Source: Paroceanicella profunda (lineage in GTDB: Bacteria > Pseudomonadota > Alphaproteobacteria > Rhodobacterales > Rhodobacteraceae). Taken from it: a stretch of 64,000 bases of DNA. Positions 8,720 through 17,037 of the stretch are shown here, one piece after another. Numbering within the stretch: the stretch's first letter is position 1; the number at the start of each line of letters is the position of its first letter. A program made the translations under genes and the position numbers. The notes below the pieces were generated by a model that made no database searches, had not been told where the DNA came from, and was given only the letters and a program-made list of their open reading frames with translations. The stretch is taken from NCBI RefSeq assembly GCF_005887635.2, contig NZ_CP040818.1:1766501-1830500 (forward strand). The letters are read 5' to 3'.

Positions 8720-11023
8720 ATGCCCATGATCCACACGCTCGGCGCCCCGCGCATCGGCCCCCGCCGTGAGCTGAAGACCGCGCTGGAAGCCTATTGGGCC
8801 GGGGAGATCGACGCAGCCGCGCTGGAGGAGGCGGGCCGCGACATCCGCCGCCGCAACCGCGCCGACCAGCGCGCCGCCGGCCTGTCCTTCGTCACCGTGG
8901 GGGATTTCTCGTTCTACGACCACGTGCTGGACATGTCGGCCACGCTGGGCGTGGTGCCGGAACGCTTTGGGGCGGCGGAGGCGGAGGTCTCGCTGGACAC
9001 GCGCTTCCGCATGGCCCGGGGCCGCGCGCCCTCCGGCGCCCCGGCCCGGGCCTGCGCGATGAAGAAATGGTTCGACACCAACTACCACTACATCCGCCCG
9101 GAGCTGGAGCCCGGCACCCGCATCCGCCTCGCCTCCACCCGGCTGCTCGACGAGGCCGCGGAGGCGCTGGCGGAGGGCCATCCGGTGAAGGCGGTGCTGC
9201 CCGGCCCGGTGACCTGGGCCTGGCTGGCGCGCGAGAGCGCGGGCGGCCCCACCCGGCTCGGCTGCCTGCCGGCGGTGGCGGAGGTCTATGCCGAGCTGAT
9301 CGGCCGGCTGGCCGGCCTGGGCGTGAACTGGGTGCAGCTGGACGAGCCGGTGCTGGCCACCGACCTGTCCGGGGAGTGGCGCGCCGCCTTCGCGCCGGTT
9401 TACGCCCGGCTGGCCGGGCAGGGCGCGCGGCTGCTGCTGGCGGCCTACTTCGGCCCGCTGGCGGAGAATTTCGACCTGGTGCGGGCCCTGCCGGTGGACG
9501 GGCTGCACCTCGACGCCCTGCGCGGCGGGGACGAGCTGGAGCGCGTGGCGGCGGACTGGCCGGCACCGAAGGTGCTCTCCGCCGGTATCGTGGACGGGCG
9601 CAATGTCTGGCGCTGCGATCTCGACGCGGCGCGCGCCCGGCTCGCCCCGCTGGCCGATGCGCTGGGCGCGCGGCTGTGGCTGGCGCCGTCCTGCGCGCTG
9701 CTGCACGTGCCGGTGGATCTCGCGCAGGAGGAGGAGCTGGACCCGGAGCTGGCCTCCTGGCTGGCCTTCGCGCGGCAGAAGCTCGACGAGCTCGCCCTGC
9801 TCTCCGCCGCGCTGGAGGATGCGGGCGCGCCGGGGGTGGCGGAGGCGCTGGCCCGCTCCCGCGCGGCCCTGGCGGCGCGCCGGACCTCGCATCGCACGCG
9901 CAACCCGGACGTGCGCGCGGCCGCCGCGGCGGTGACCGCGGAAATGGCCCGTCGCGCCAGCCCGCATGCCGAGCGCGCCGTGCTGCAGCGCGCCCGGCTG
10001 AACCTGCCGCTGCTGCCCACCACCACCATCGGCTCCTTCCCGCAGACCGCGGAGATCCGCGCCGCGCGGGCCGCGCGCCGGCGTGGCGAGATCGACGAGG
10101 CCGCCTACCTGCGCCGCATCGGGGCGGCCACGAAGGAGACCATCGCGAAGCAGGAGGAGATCGGGCTCGACGTGCTGGTGCATGGCGAGGCGGAGCGTAA
10201 CGACATGGTGGAGTATTTCGGCGAGCAGTTGCAGGGCTTCGCCTTCACACGGCATGGCTGGGTGCAATCCTACGGCTCGCGCTGCGTGAAGCCGCCGATC
10301 CTGCATGGCGATGTCTCCCGCCCGCGCGCGATGACGGTGGACTGGACGGTCTACGCCCAGTCGCTCACCCCGCGCCCGGTGAAGGGCATGCTCACCGGCC
10401 CTGTGACGCTGCTGAACTGGTCCTTCGTGCGCGACGACCAGCCGCGCGCCGAGACCTGCGCGCAGATCGCCCTCGCCCTGCGCGCCGAGGTGAGCGACCT
10501 GGAGACGGTGGGCATCCGCATCATCCAGATCGACGAGGCCGCCTTCCGCGAGGGCCTGCCGCTGCGCGCCGCCGACCGGGCGGAGTATCTGCGCTGGGCG
10601 GCGGAGGCCTTCCGCCTCACCGCCGGCGTGGTGGGCGACGCGACGCAGATCCACAGCCACATGTGCTACTCGGAGTTCAACGACATCATCGACGCGGTGG
10701 CCGGCATGGACGCCGACGTGGTGACCATCGAGAGCTCGCGCTCGGACATGGAGCTGCTCGACGCCTTCCGCGACTACGATTACCCCAACGAGATCGGGCC
10801 GGGCATCTGGGACATCCACTCGCCCAACGTGCCCTCGGCGCAGGAGATGGCCGGGCTGCTGCGCAAGGCGGCCGGGCGGATCGCGGCCTCGCGGCTCTGG
10901 GTGAACCCCGACTGCGGGCTGAAGACGCGCGGCTGGGCCGAGGTGGAGCCCGCCCTGCGCAACATGGTGGCGGCGGCGCAGGCGCTGCGCGCGGAGATGG
11001 CCGAGGTGTCGGCCGCCGAATAG
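8720..11023 (+). CDS. metE: Cobalamin-independent methionine synthase
   Basis: The 767-residue enzyme transfers the methyl group of 5-methyltetrahydropteroyltri-L-glutamate to homocysteine in the last step of methionine synthesis. Length and both halves are typical. The N-terminal duplicated barrel starts [20 protein letters not shown], and the catalytic barrel begins [12 protein letters not shown]. The zinc ligands are His647 and Cys649 (HMCYSEF), Glu671 ([10 protein letters not shown]) and Cys732 ([11 protein letters not shown]); all four are displaced by six from the E. coli ligands. The start at 8720 has GGAG about 9 bases upstream. It is divergent from metR. B12-independent synthesis implies methionine production does not rely on cobalamin supply. 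Confidence 0.98.
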   Translation: MPMIHTLGAPRIGPRRELKTALEAYWAGEIDAAALEEAGRDIRRRNRADQRAAGLSFVTVGDFSFYDHVLDMSATLGVVPERFGAAEAEVSLDTRFRMARGRAPSGAPARACAMKKWFDTNYHYIRPELEPGTRIRLASTRLLDEAAEALAEGHPVKAVLPGPVTWAWLARESAGGPTRLGCLPAVAEVYAELIGRLAGLGVNWVQLDEPVLATDLSGEWRAAFAPVYARLAGQGARLLLAAYFGPLAENFDLVRALPVDGLHLDALRGGDELERVAADWPAPKVLSAGIVDGRNVWRCDLDAARARLAPLADALGARLWLAPSCALLHVPVDLAQEEELDPELASWLAFARQKLDELALLSAALEDAGAPGVAEALARSRAALAARRTSHRTRNPDVRAAAAAVTAEMARRASPHAERAVLQRARLNLPLLPTTTIGSFPQTAEIRAARAARRRGEIDEAAYLRRIGAATKETIAKQEEIGLDVLVHGEAERNDMVEYFGEQLQGFAFTRHGWVQSYGSRCVKPPILHGDVSRPRAMTVDWTVYAQSLTPRPVKGMLTGPVTLLNWSFVRDDQPRAETCAQIALALRAEVSDLETVGIRIIQIDEAAFREGLPLRAADRAEYLRWAAEAFRLTAGVVGDATQIHSHMCYSEFNDIIDAVAGMDADVVTIESSRSDMELLDAFRDYDYPNEIGPGIWDIHSPNVPSAQEMAGLLRKAAGRIAASRLWVNPDCGLKTRGWAEVEPALRNMVAAAQALRAEMAEVSAAE

Positions 11024-11040
11024 GCGCCGGCCCGCGGCCC

Positions 11041-11076
11041 GGACCCCCGTCATATCCCCAGACCCTCCGGGGGTCC
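11041..11076 (+). terminator. Possible metE terminator hairpin
   Basis: GGACCCCC at 11041-11048 pairs with GGGGGTCC at 11069-11076, 18 bases after the metE stop, with an alternative nested stem (GACCC/GGGTC). No T run follows. It could slow or end transcription but is weaker than a classical intrinsic terminator. Confidence 0.3.
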
Positions 11077-11424
11077 GCAGATGCGCCGTCGGTCCCCCCG
11101 GGCCGGCGGCGCATCCATGACCGGGTGCCGGCTCAGTCTGTGGCGGGTCCTCGCGGACTGCGGGGAGGCGCGCGGGGGCCTGGCGCGGCCGGCCCGGGCC
11201 GGCAGGTCGGCCGCGGGCCGTGGGGCGCAGTGATCCGGGGCAGTCCGGCCCGGCGGGGCCGGCCTGACGCTTCGCGCGAGCGGATCGGCCGACACCGAAT
11301 GTCCCGCCCGTCGCAGGCGATCCCGCGCCGCATCACCATCGCGTCTCGAAGGAGGCAGGCTGCCGTCGGGGGCCGGGACCGTCCGATCGGTGGCTTGACA
11401 TGCGGGAGCGCGGGTGAGAGCCGG

Positions 11425-11500
11425 CGGCTCTCCGGCTCTCCGGCTCTCCGGCTCTCCGGCTCTCCGGCTCTCCGGCTCTCCGGCTCTCCGGCTCTCCGGC
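11425..11500. repeat. 8-bp tandem repeat, 9.5 copies, in the metE/kinase gap
   Basis: The octamer CGGCTCTC repeats without error nine and a half times. It lies in the 659-base convergent gap between metE and the stress kinase gene. The rest of the gap is GC-rich with no convincing gene: open frames across it have repeat-driven, low-complexity translations. The perfect identity of the copies suggests recent slippage or strong homogenisation, so copy number may vary between isolates. Confidence 0.95.
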
Positions 11501-11682
11501 GCGCGCGGGTGCCCGCATGAGGGAGGATGTGACAGGCGGAACGCGGGTGCCGGCGCGCATGATGGGGGGGCCCCGGCGCGGATGGCGACGCTGTCCGCGC
11601 GGCAGGGTCACCGCAGGCCGGGGAGGGGCGGGGGGCAGTCCCGCCTGCCGTGGGGGGGCGCCTCGCGCTCTCCCGCGCAGTG

Positions 11683-13443
11683 TCAGGCGGGGGTGCTCCG
11701 GCGTGCGGAGGGGGCGAAGGGGGCGCGCAGGCCGAGGGGTTCGAGATCGAATGTCAGGCTCACGTGGAAGAAGTCATCCGTCGTGTCCTGCCGCAGGGTG
11801 GCGTAGAGCTGGCCGGCGAAACCCTCGATGAGGTGGGAGCCGACCCCAGTGCTCTGGGCCAGCGGCTGCGCGTCCGGCGCTGCCGTCATGGAGTTCGACA
11901 CCCGCAGGGTCACCCGGCCGGTGTCGATCTCGCGCAGGCTCACCTTCAGCGTGCCGCCATTGGCGCCGAGCCCGTGCTTGATGGCGTTGGTCACCGTCTC
12001 GCTCACGAAGAGGGTCACCGGCACGGCCTGGTCCGGGGTGAGCTCGACGGGGGCGATGTCGAGCACCGTCTGCACCTTGCCGGAGGTGTCCACCGCCGCG
12101 TGCACCAGGTTCTGCACGATGTCGGACAGGACGGTGTCGGCGCGGATGGACACGAAATCCGCCGAGGTGTAGAGCCGGGCATGCACGGCCGCGAGGCTGG
12201 ACACCCGCTCCTGCAGCCGCTTCAGCGCATTGCGCACGTCTCCCGAGCGGGAGTGGCGCACCTGCATGTTCATGATGCTCACGATGAGCTGGAGGTTGTT
12301 CTTCACCCGGTGATTGATCTCGCGCAGCAGGATGGTCTTCTCCTCCAGCGCGCGCTGCTGCTCGGTCTCGTCCTGGGTGATGGTGGAGGTGAGCGAGGCG
12401 AAGCGCGAGCCGAGGGCGCGGATCTCCTCCGGGGCGTCGCGCAGGATCAGCCCCTCGATGTTGCGCTTGCCGCCCTCGAACTCCGACATCATCCGCACCA
12501 GCCGCGTCACGTGGCGGATCACCAGCCGGTGCATCGCGAGATAGGACACCGCGAGCCCGATGAGCCACATCGTCACCGGCACGATCAGCGCGCTGAACAC
12601 GTCGGCGAAAGCGCTGGGCTGGCCGTTGGCGGTGCTCCAGGTGGCGACGGCGTAGATGTCGCCGTCCAGCACGCTCGCCACCGAGAAGGTGCTGGTCCGC
12701 CCGTCGGCGAGCGGTGCGACGAAGGTGGAGCCGCCGCCCTGCAGATGCGGCTTCAGCGCCCAGGCCGGGGGCAGCTCGATGCGGGACTTCTCCTCCTTGC
12801 GCCGGGCGACGACGTTCCCGTCACCATCGACCAGCACCATGTCGAACACATTCTCGCCGTCCTGCGCCAGCGCCCGCGCGGTCACCACGCCGTAGGGGAT
12901 GGAGATCATCAGGAAGCCGCGCACCGTGCCGCCTTCGCTGATCGGCTCGGTGATCTGCAGGATCTTCTGCTTCGAGACCGGGCCGTATTCCAGCACCCGG
13001 GCCATCGGCCGCGGACGCTCCAGCAACCGCACGAAGCGCGCGTTCTTGCTCAGGTCGAACCCGTCGCCGGAGGAGACACAGTTCATCTTGCCGTCCAGCC
13101 CGATGAACCCGGCGAAGGTGTAGGTGACAGAGCGCGAGGCGAACTGCTCCAGCGTGTCGCTGCACAGCGGGCTGTCGGGCCCGGCGTGCAGCGCCGCGGT
13201 GCCGAGCGCGCGCGCGACCCCGCGCGCCGTGTCGATGATCGCGCTCTCCACGCCGGCGGCATGGATCGTCTCGCCCAGGAGCGCGGCCGCCTGAAGCTTC
13301 CGGCCTTCCTCGACCGAATTCAGCGCCTGCAGCACGGCGATCACGCCGATCGGAAACACCGCGATGGTGAGCAGGAAGGCAATCTGCTTGTAGAGGCTGG
13401 CATTCCGGACCCGGGAAAACTGCCTCGGCCAGCCTGGTTTCAT
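11683..13443 (-). CDS. Membrane HisKA_2 sensor kinase of the general stress response (PhyK-like)
   Basis: A 586-residue sensor kinase. One membrane helix lies near residues 18-40 (QIAFLLTIAVFPIGVIAVL), followed by a periplasmic Cache/CHASE-like sensor of about 240 residues. A second helix lies near 285-305 and then a HAMP-like linker. The HisKA_2 motif REINHRVKNNLQLIVSI has its phospho-acceptor at His378. The ATPase domain follows (VSETVTNAIKHGLGANG, then GVGSHLIEGFAGQL). The start ATG overlaps the ecfG stop in an ATGA. In this class of kinases the phosphoryl group goes to PhyR, which then titrates NepR off EcfG; position next to ecfG, nepR and phyR supports that role (inference). The stimulus is unknown. 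Confidence 0.9.
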   Translation of the reverse strand: MKPGWPRQFSRVRNASLYKQIAFLLTIAVFPIGVIAVLQALNSVEEGRKLQAAALLGETIHAAGVESAIIDTARGVARALGTAALHAGPDSPLCSDTLEQFASRSVTYTFAGFIGLDGKMNCVSSGDGFDLSKNARFVRLLERPRPMARVLEYGPVSKQKILQITEPISEGGTVRGFLMISIPYGVVTARALAQDGENVFDMVLVDGDGNVVARRKEEKSRIELPPAWALKPHLQGGGSTFVAPLADGRTSTFSVASVLDGDIYAVATWSTANGQPSAFADVFSALIVPVTMWLIGLAVSYLAMHRLVIRHVTRLVRMMSEFEGGKRNIEGLILRDAPEEIRALGSRFASLTSTITQDETEQQRALEEKTILLREINHRVKNNLQLIVSIMNMQVRHSRSGDVRNALKRLQERVSSLAAVHARLYTSADFVSIRADTVLSDIVQNLVHAAVDTSGKVQTVLDIAPVELTPDQAVPVTLFVSETVTNAIKHGLGANGGTLKVSLREIDTGRVTLRVSNSMTAAPDAQPLAQSTGVGSHLIEGFAGQLYATLRQDTTDDFFHVSLTFDLEPLGLRAPFAPSARRSTPA

Positions 13444-13991
13444 GAGAGTGTGGATGCCGAGAGGACAGCCAGTGTCGACGCGTCGGCCGTCCCGATCTCC
13501 TCGGCGGACATCTCCATGATCTGGGCCAGCTTCGTGCGGCCCCGGTTCACCCGGCTCTTCATCGTGCCGATGGCGCAGTCGCAGATGCGCGCGGCCTCCT
13601 CATAGGAGAAGCCGGAGGCGCCCACGAGGATCAGTGCCTCGCGCTGGTCGTCGGGCAGGGTGGAGAAGGCCTTCTTGAAGTCGTTGAACTCCATGGCCGA
13701 ATCCTGCGTGGGCTTCTGCATCAGCTTGCCGGAGAACACGCCGTCCACGTCCTGCACCTCGCGCTTTCCCTTGCGCATGTTCGAATAGAAGGTGTTGCGC
13801 AGGATGATGAACAGCCAGGCGCGCAGGTTGGTTCCTTCCTTGAACTTGTCGAAATTCGTCCAGGCCTTCACGATGGTATCCTGCACGAGATCGTCCGCGG
13901 CGGAATGATCGCGGGTGAGCGAGCGCGCAAAGGCGCGCATCGACGGGATCAGCGTGACCAGTTCTTCGCGGGGGTCAAGCTTATCGGTCAT
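13440..13991 (-). CDS. ecfG: ECF sigma factor of the general stress response, EcfG
   Basis: This 183-residue ECF15-type sigma factor shows region 2 with DHSAADDLVQDTIVKAWTNFDKF and LRAWLFIILRNTFYSNMRK, and region 4 with LPDDQREALILVGASGFSYEEAARI and GTMKSRVNRGRTKL. The GTMKSRVNRGR helix contacts the -35 element GGAAC in the family. Its start overlaps the end of nepR by 11 bases and its stop overlaps the kinase start, so nepR, ecfG and kinase form one translationally coupled unit. Promoter motifs with GGAAC-N16/17-CGTT occur upstream of nepR, phyR and a small membrane-protein gene in this window, consistent with autoregulation. It acts on RNA polymerase in the cytoplasm. Confidence 0.95.
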   Translation of the reverse strand: MTDKLDPREELVTLIPSMRAFARSLTRDHSAADDLVQDTIVKAWTNFDKFKEGTNLRAWLFIILRNTFYSNMRKGKREVQDVDGVFSGKLMQKPTQDSAMEFNDFKKAFSTLPDDQREALILVGASGFSYEEAARICDCAIGTMKSRVNRGRTKLAQIMEMSAEEIGTADASTLAVLSASTLS

Positions 13992-14163
13992 CGTCGGACT
14001 TTCCCTTGGGCTCGCCCGCCTTCAGCTGGGCAAGAAGGTCCGTGAACCGGTCCGGCAGCGCCTCGGACACGGCCTCATTGTAGACTTTCCGCAAGTTCTC
14101 CTCGATTTGCCGGTCGATCGCATCGCGACCCGGATCAGCGGCAGACAGATCTTTCCGCACCAT
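13981..14163 (-). CDS. nepR: Anti-sigma factor NepR
   Basis: A 60-residue protein that holds EcfG inactive until phosphorylated PhyR binds it. The core motif IDRQIEENLRKVYNEAVSEALPDRFTDLLAQL matches the two-helix NepR family, with the characteristic lengths between the helices. The start at 14163 (MVRKDLSAAD) was chosen because it gives the usual NepR length and AGGG lies about 7 bases upstream. A longer open frame reaching 14313 would run through the divergent promoter and into phyR and was rejected. It is the first gene of the nepR-ecfG-kinase unit and opposes phyR across a 109-base gap. Confidence 0.92.
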   Translation of the reverse strand: MVRKDLSAADPGRDAIDRQIEENLRKVYNEAVSEALPDRFTDLLAQLKAGEPKGKSDDDR

Positions 14164-14203
14164 TTCGAACCCTAACTTTTTTGCGCAGCGCATTCGCGTG
14201 TTG

Positions 14204-14229
14204 GGAACCAAACGCACCGACGCTGCGTT
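14204..14229 (+). promoter_or_regulatory. EcfG-type promoter of phyR
   Basis: GGAAC at 14204-14208, a 17-base spacer, then CGTT at 14226-14229 fit the alphaproteobacterial general-stress promoter exactly. Transcription would start near 14236, leaving a leader of about 37 bases with a good ribosome site (GAGAGGA) before the phyR ATG at 14273. Confidence 0.85.
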
Positions 14230-14235
14230 GGTTCC
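14211..14235 (-). promoter_or_regulatory. EcfG-type promoter of nepR-ecfG-kinase
   Basis: Read on the minus strand: GGAAC (14235-14231), a 16-base spacer, CGTT (14214-14211). Transcription would start near 14204 and reach nepR at 14163. This promoter lies almost entirely on top of the opposing phyR promoter; the two together form a near-perfect inverted repeat. Confidence 0.85.
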
Positions 14236-14272
14236 CCCAATGAGCTCAAAAAATCCTGAGAGGACTTTGTAA

Positions 14273-15091
14273 ATGCCCCAGGCCCAGACCGCCACCGATC
14301 TGTCTTCCACCATCGCGGCGGAATTGCCTTACCTCCGTCGCTATGCCCGTGCCCTCACCGGCACCCAGGCGCGCGGAGACGGGTATGCCGCGGCCACTCT
14401 CGAAGCGCTGATCGCGGATCGCGAAGCCTTCGACGTGTCGCTCGCGCCGCGCGTTGCCCTCTTCAAGGTCTTCCACACGATCTGGAGCACCTCGGGCGGC
14501 GCCATCGAGGAGCCGGCGGAGGACATCGACCCGCTGGAGCGGGTGGCGCAGCAGCGTCTGGCCGACCTCACCCCACATACGCGTGAGGCCGTGCTGCTGA
14601 GTGCGCTGGAAGGATTCGGGACACCGGAGATCTCCGCAGTGATGAACGTATCCGAAGCCGAGGCAGACAATCTGGTCCGCATTGGTGAAGAAGAAGTTAA
14701 GAGCCGCCTCACCGGCCGCATCCTGATCATCGAGGACGAGCCGATCATCGCCATGGACATCCGCTCCATCGTGACCGCGATGGACCACGCCTGTGTCGGC
14801 ATCGCCCGCACCCGCGACGAGGCGGTGCGCATGTATGCCGAGAACGAGGTCGACCTCGTGCTGGCCGACATCCAGCTCGCCGACGGCTCCTCGGGCATCG
14901 ACGCCGCGCATGACATCCTCAGCGTGAATTCGGCCACTCCGATCATCTTCATCACCGCCTTCCCCGAGCGCCTGCTCACCGGCGAGCGCCCGGAGCCGAC
15001 GTTCCTGATCTCCAAGCCCTTCAAGGAAGAGCAGGTGCGGGCCGCCGTCAGCCAGGCGCTGTTCTTCTCCTCCACGGCGCGGATGAGCTGA
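14273..15091 (+). CDS. phyR: General stress response regulator PhyR
   Basis: This 272-residue two-domain regulator has a sigma-factor-like N-terminal half (LPYLRRYARALTGTQARGD, and a region-4-like TREAVLLSALEGFGTPEISAVMNVS) that mimics EcfG for NepR binding, and a C-terminal receiver domain. The receiver shows IIEDEPIIAMDI, the phosphoacceptor Asp199 in LADIQLADGSSGID, the conserved Thr in FITAFPE, and Lys in SKPF. When phosphorylated, PhyR exposes the sigma-like half and sequesters NepR. Start at 14273 with an upstream GAGAGGA. It is divergent from nepR and shares the overlapping EcfG promoter region. A strong bidirectional terminator separates it from dps. Confidence 0.97.
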   Translation: MPQAQTATDLSSTIAAELPYLRRYARALTGTQARGDGYAAATLEALIADREAFDVSLAPRVALFKVFHTIWSTSGGAIEEPAEDIDPLERVAQQRLADLTPHTREAVLLSALEGFGTPEISAVMNVSEAEADNLVRIGEEEVKSRLTGRILIIEDEPIIAMDIRSIVTAMDHACVGIARTRDEAVRMYAENEVDLVLADIQLADGSSGIDAAHDILSVNSATPIIFITAFPERLLTGERPEPTFLISKPFKEEQVRAAVSQALFFSSTARMS

Positions 15092-15130
15092 GCGCCCGTT
15101 CCCCGGGTTCCGGCCCCGGCGGGAGACATG

Positions 15131-15166
15131 AAAAGCCCCCCGGCCGTGTGGCCGGGGGGCTTTTTT
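15131..15166. terminator. Bidirectional intrinsic terminator between phyR and dps
   Basis: AAAAGCCCCCCGGCC, a GTGT loop and GGCCGGGGGGCTTTTTT make an 11-bp GC stem flanked by A4 and T6. It can terminate both converging transcripts, phyR from the left and dps from the right. This is the clearest rho-independent terminator in the window. Confidence 0.93.
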
Positions 15167-15220
15167 CGTGCGGTGGTCAGGGCGCGCGCCGGTCTCGCCT
15201 CGCCCGTCATGCCTCGCCCG

Positions 15221-15724
15221 TCACGCTTCGTCAGTCATCGCCCGCAGCATCCAGGCGGCCTTCTCGTGCACGGAGGAGCGCGCGATGGCGAGGTCGCCGG
15301 TCACGTCGTCGTCATTGTCCTCGGCGAGGCGGATCAGCTTGTGGAGCCGCTTGGCAAGCTGCTCGTGGTCCTTGCGCAGGTCGTCGATCATCTCGCCGGC
15401 GGAGGGGCGCTTGTCGAGATCCTTGACCGCGGAATTGCTGGCCATGTCGGCGAAGCGCATCGGGGTCACCTGGCCGAGGGCGCGGATCCGTTCGGCCAGC
15501 ACGTCGGCGGCCTCGAACAGGTCCTGGTACTGCTCCTCGGTGAGGTGGTGGATCGAGTAGAACAGCGGCCCGGTCACGTTCCAGTGGTAGGTGTGGGTCT
15601 TGAACAGCAGGCGGTAGGTGTCCGCCAGAACTTCCTCCAGTCCGGCAGCCACCTTGGCGCGGTGGGTCACGCCGGTGTCCATCGAACGGGTTGCGGTCGG
15701 GGTAGCCTTGAGGGGCGAAGCCAT
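15221..15724 (-). CDS. dps: Dps family ferritin-like DNA protection protein
   Basis: A 167-residue Dps-type protein. These proteins form dodecamers that oxidise and store iron using peroxide and can protect DNA. Ferroxidase residues typical of the family are visible: His in FKTHTYHWNVTGPLF, then Asp and Glu in HHLTEEQYQDLFEAADVLAERI. The remaining helices follow in order (SAGEMIDDLRKDHEQLAKRLHKLI, then DLAIARSSVHEKAAWMLRAM). The start at 15724 has AAGGAAG nearby upstream. It converges on phyR and sits beside the stress locus, where Dps genes are often controlled by EcfG. However, no GGAAC-CGTT promoter was found in the 210 bases upstream, so regulation is open. Confidence 0.93.
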   Translation of the reverse strand: MASPLKATPTATRSMDTGVTHRAKVAAGLEEVLADTYRLLFKTHTYHWNVTGPLFYSIHHLTEEQYQDLFEAADVLAERIRALGQVTPMRFADMASNSAVKDLDKRPSAGEMIDDLRKDHEQLAKRLHKLIRLAEDNDDDVTGDLAIARSSVHEKAAWMLRAMTDEA

Positions 15725-15934
15725 GATGCTTCCTTTCGTCGGGTGGTAGGCGCGCCCTGTCGCCCGGCGGAACCGGGGGCGCGGGGCGCGCGGGAGCCAT
15801 GAGGGGGCAGGGGCCGGCAGGGCTGTGCCGGTCCGGCGTCATGGCGGCGATGTGGGGGTACGGGAGGCGGCTTCCCCGAACGCGCGGGGTGCCGGCCTCG
15901 AAGCCGTGCCGGTTCCAGAACCGGCGCGGGGGTC

Positions 15935-16111
15935 TCACATGCGCGGCGGCTGACCGCGAACGGCACGCGCCACGAGCGCGATCACGAACAGAACCAGGAA
16001 CACGAAGAACAGGATCTGCGCGATACCCGCGGAAGCCGATGCAATGCCGCCAAAGCCGAATACGGCCGCGACAATCGCCACGATCAGGAAGACAACAGCC
16101 CAGTACAGCAT
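15935..16111 (-). CDS. Small membrane protein, DUF1328/UPF0391
   Basis: This 58-residue protein has two hydrophobic helices ([22 protein letters not shown] and [20 protein letters not shown]) and a short basic tail ([11 protein letters not shown]), the standard DUF1328 pattern. The start at 16111 has GGAG 9 bases upstream. A longer in-frame extension to 16342 is low-complexity and would read through the promoter, so it was rejected. A perfect EcfG-type promoter lies about 30 bases before the start. Function is unknown; the family is often found among envelope and general-stress genes. Confidence 0.92.
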   Translation of the reverse strand: MLYWAVVFLIVAIVAAVFGFGGIASASAGIAQILFFVFLVLFVIALVARAVRGQPPRM

Positions 16112-16142
16112 CTTTTCAACTCCTGTAATTTCATGGCAGGGT

Positions 16143-16168
16143 AACGTGAGGCGGCGTGGAAAAGTTCC
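16143..16168 (-). promoter_or_regulatory. EcfG-type promoter of the DUF1328 gene
   Basis: On the minus strand GGAAC (16168-16164), 17-base spacer, CGTT (16146-16143) match the general stress consensus fully. The predicted start near 16136 leaves a 25-base leader that still contains the GGAG ribosome site. Confidence 0.85.
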
Positions 16169-16599
16169 AACCTCCGGCGAGAATCCGTTCGGGGCGCCGG
16201 TGGGGACCCGCGAACCACGCCCAGGCGGAACACGGTCAGCTCGCATGCGGTGACCGTGACGCTGAGCGCAGTCCCGAATGCGCTGCGGGCCGGGGCGGGG
16301 ACATGAGGCGGGCACGCCCGGGCGCGGGGGCGGGCACGGCACGCGGGGCCGCCGGACGGTCTGCCCCCAAGCCTGATCAGGCGCGGGGCAGGTGGTTCAC
16401 GTGGCCCGGGTGGCCACGCAAGCATGCGCAGGGTTCGTGCCGCCTGCGCGCGTGTGAACGGCGATGCGGGGCCGCGCTGCCCTCGGCTTAGGCCGACGGG
16501 GCGTGCCGGGCGCGGGGCGATGTCCTGAAGGAGGTGCGGCCGGACGTTCCGGGATGCATCGAGGAATTGTGTGGGCCGCGGAATATTTGACCGGCACCG
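16169..16599. other. Intergenic stretch between two stress genes
   Basis: The 569-base divergent gap between the DUF1328 and DUF883 genes has an EcfG-type promoter at each end. Nothing convincing was seen in this middle part: short open frames are Arg/Ala/Gly-rich with no ribosome site and no family motif. No tandem array was noticed here, unlike most other gaps of this size. Confidence 0.6.
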
Positions 16600-16624
16600 G
16601 GAACGTTCCCCTCCGGCCGGAGTT
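16600..16624 (+). promoter_or_regulatory. Probable EcfG-type promoter of the DUF883 gene
   Basis: GGAAC at 16600-16604, a 16-base spacer and AGTT at 16621-16624 give a full -35 and a -10 with one change from CGTT. Predicted start near 16632, about 50 bases before the ATG at 16681, which has AGGAG upstream. Less certain than the other two sites because of the -10 mismatch. Confidence 0.6.
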
Positions 16625-16680
16625 TTACCAACGAGTTCCAGCCGCCGAGGCTGGCCAACCCGACATCAAGGAGAGTTCAC

Positions 16681-17028
16681 ATGGCTCAGGTCGCTTCGAA
16701 ACTGCCCACCGCTGTTGACGAGGTCCGTGCGGATGCAACGACCGAACAGCTTTCAATGCAGATCAACTCGCTGAAGGCCGACATGGCCGACATCGCGTCG
16801 ACCCTGCGCTCCCTCGGCGTGCAGCGTGTGGACCAGGCGACCGACGCCGCCCGCGCCAAGGCGGATGCGGCCGCCGCTGCCGGCCGCGATGCCGCGCACG
16901 AGGCCCGTCTGGCCGCCGAGCGTCTCGGGGAAAACATGTCGTCCTCCATCAAGGACCGTCCGTTCACCGCCATCGCGATCGCGGCGGGCGTGGGGCTTGC
17001 CGTCGGCTTCCTCTCGGGCCGCAAGTAA
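16681..17028 (+). CDS. DUF883 (YqjD/ElaB-like) membrane-anchored protein
   Basis: This 115-residue protein has a long Ala-rich amphipathic helix with heptad character (about residues 20-85; LKADMADIASTLRSLG, ARAKADAAAAAGRDAAHEARLAAERL) and a single C-terminal membrane helix (FTAIAIAAGVGLAVGFLSGRK). This is the DUF883 architecture; E. coli YqjD and ElaB are inner-membrane, ribosome-associated stationary-phase proteins. The start has AGGAG 8 bases upstream. A GTG-started YqjE-like gene follows after 9 bases, as in the E. coli yqjDE pair. A probable EcfG promoter precedes it. Function in this organism is inferred only. Confidence 0.88.
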   Translation: MAQVASKLPTAVDEVRADATTEQLSMQINSLKADMADIASTLRSLGVQRVDQATDAARAKADAAAAAGRDAAHEARLAAERLGENMSSSIKDRPFTAIAIAAGVGLAVGFLSGRK

Positions 17029-17037
17029 GGTCGGGGC

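Noticed and set aside
15725..15934. EcfG promoter for dps
   Set aside because: GTTCC at 15912 has AACG only 29 bases away, which does not fit the 16-17 base spacer, and no other GGAAC on the minus strand pairs with CGTT.
16156..16491. A 111-residue frame in the DUF1328/DUF883 gap
   Set aside because: It begins inside the DUF1328 promoter, lacks a ribosome site and is Arg/Ala/Gly-rich without motifs.
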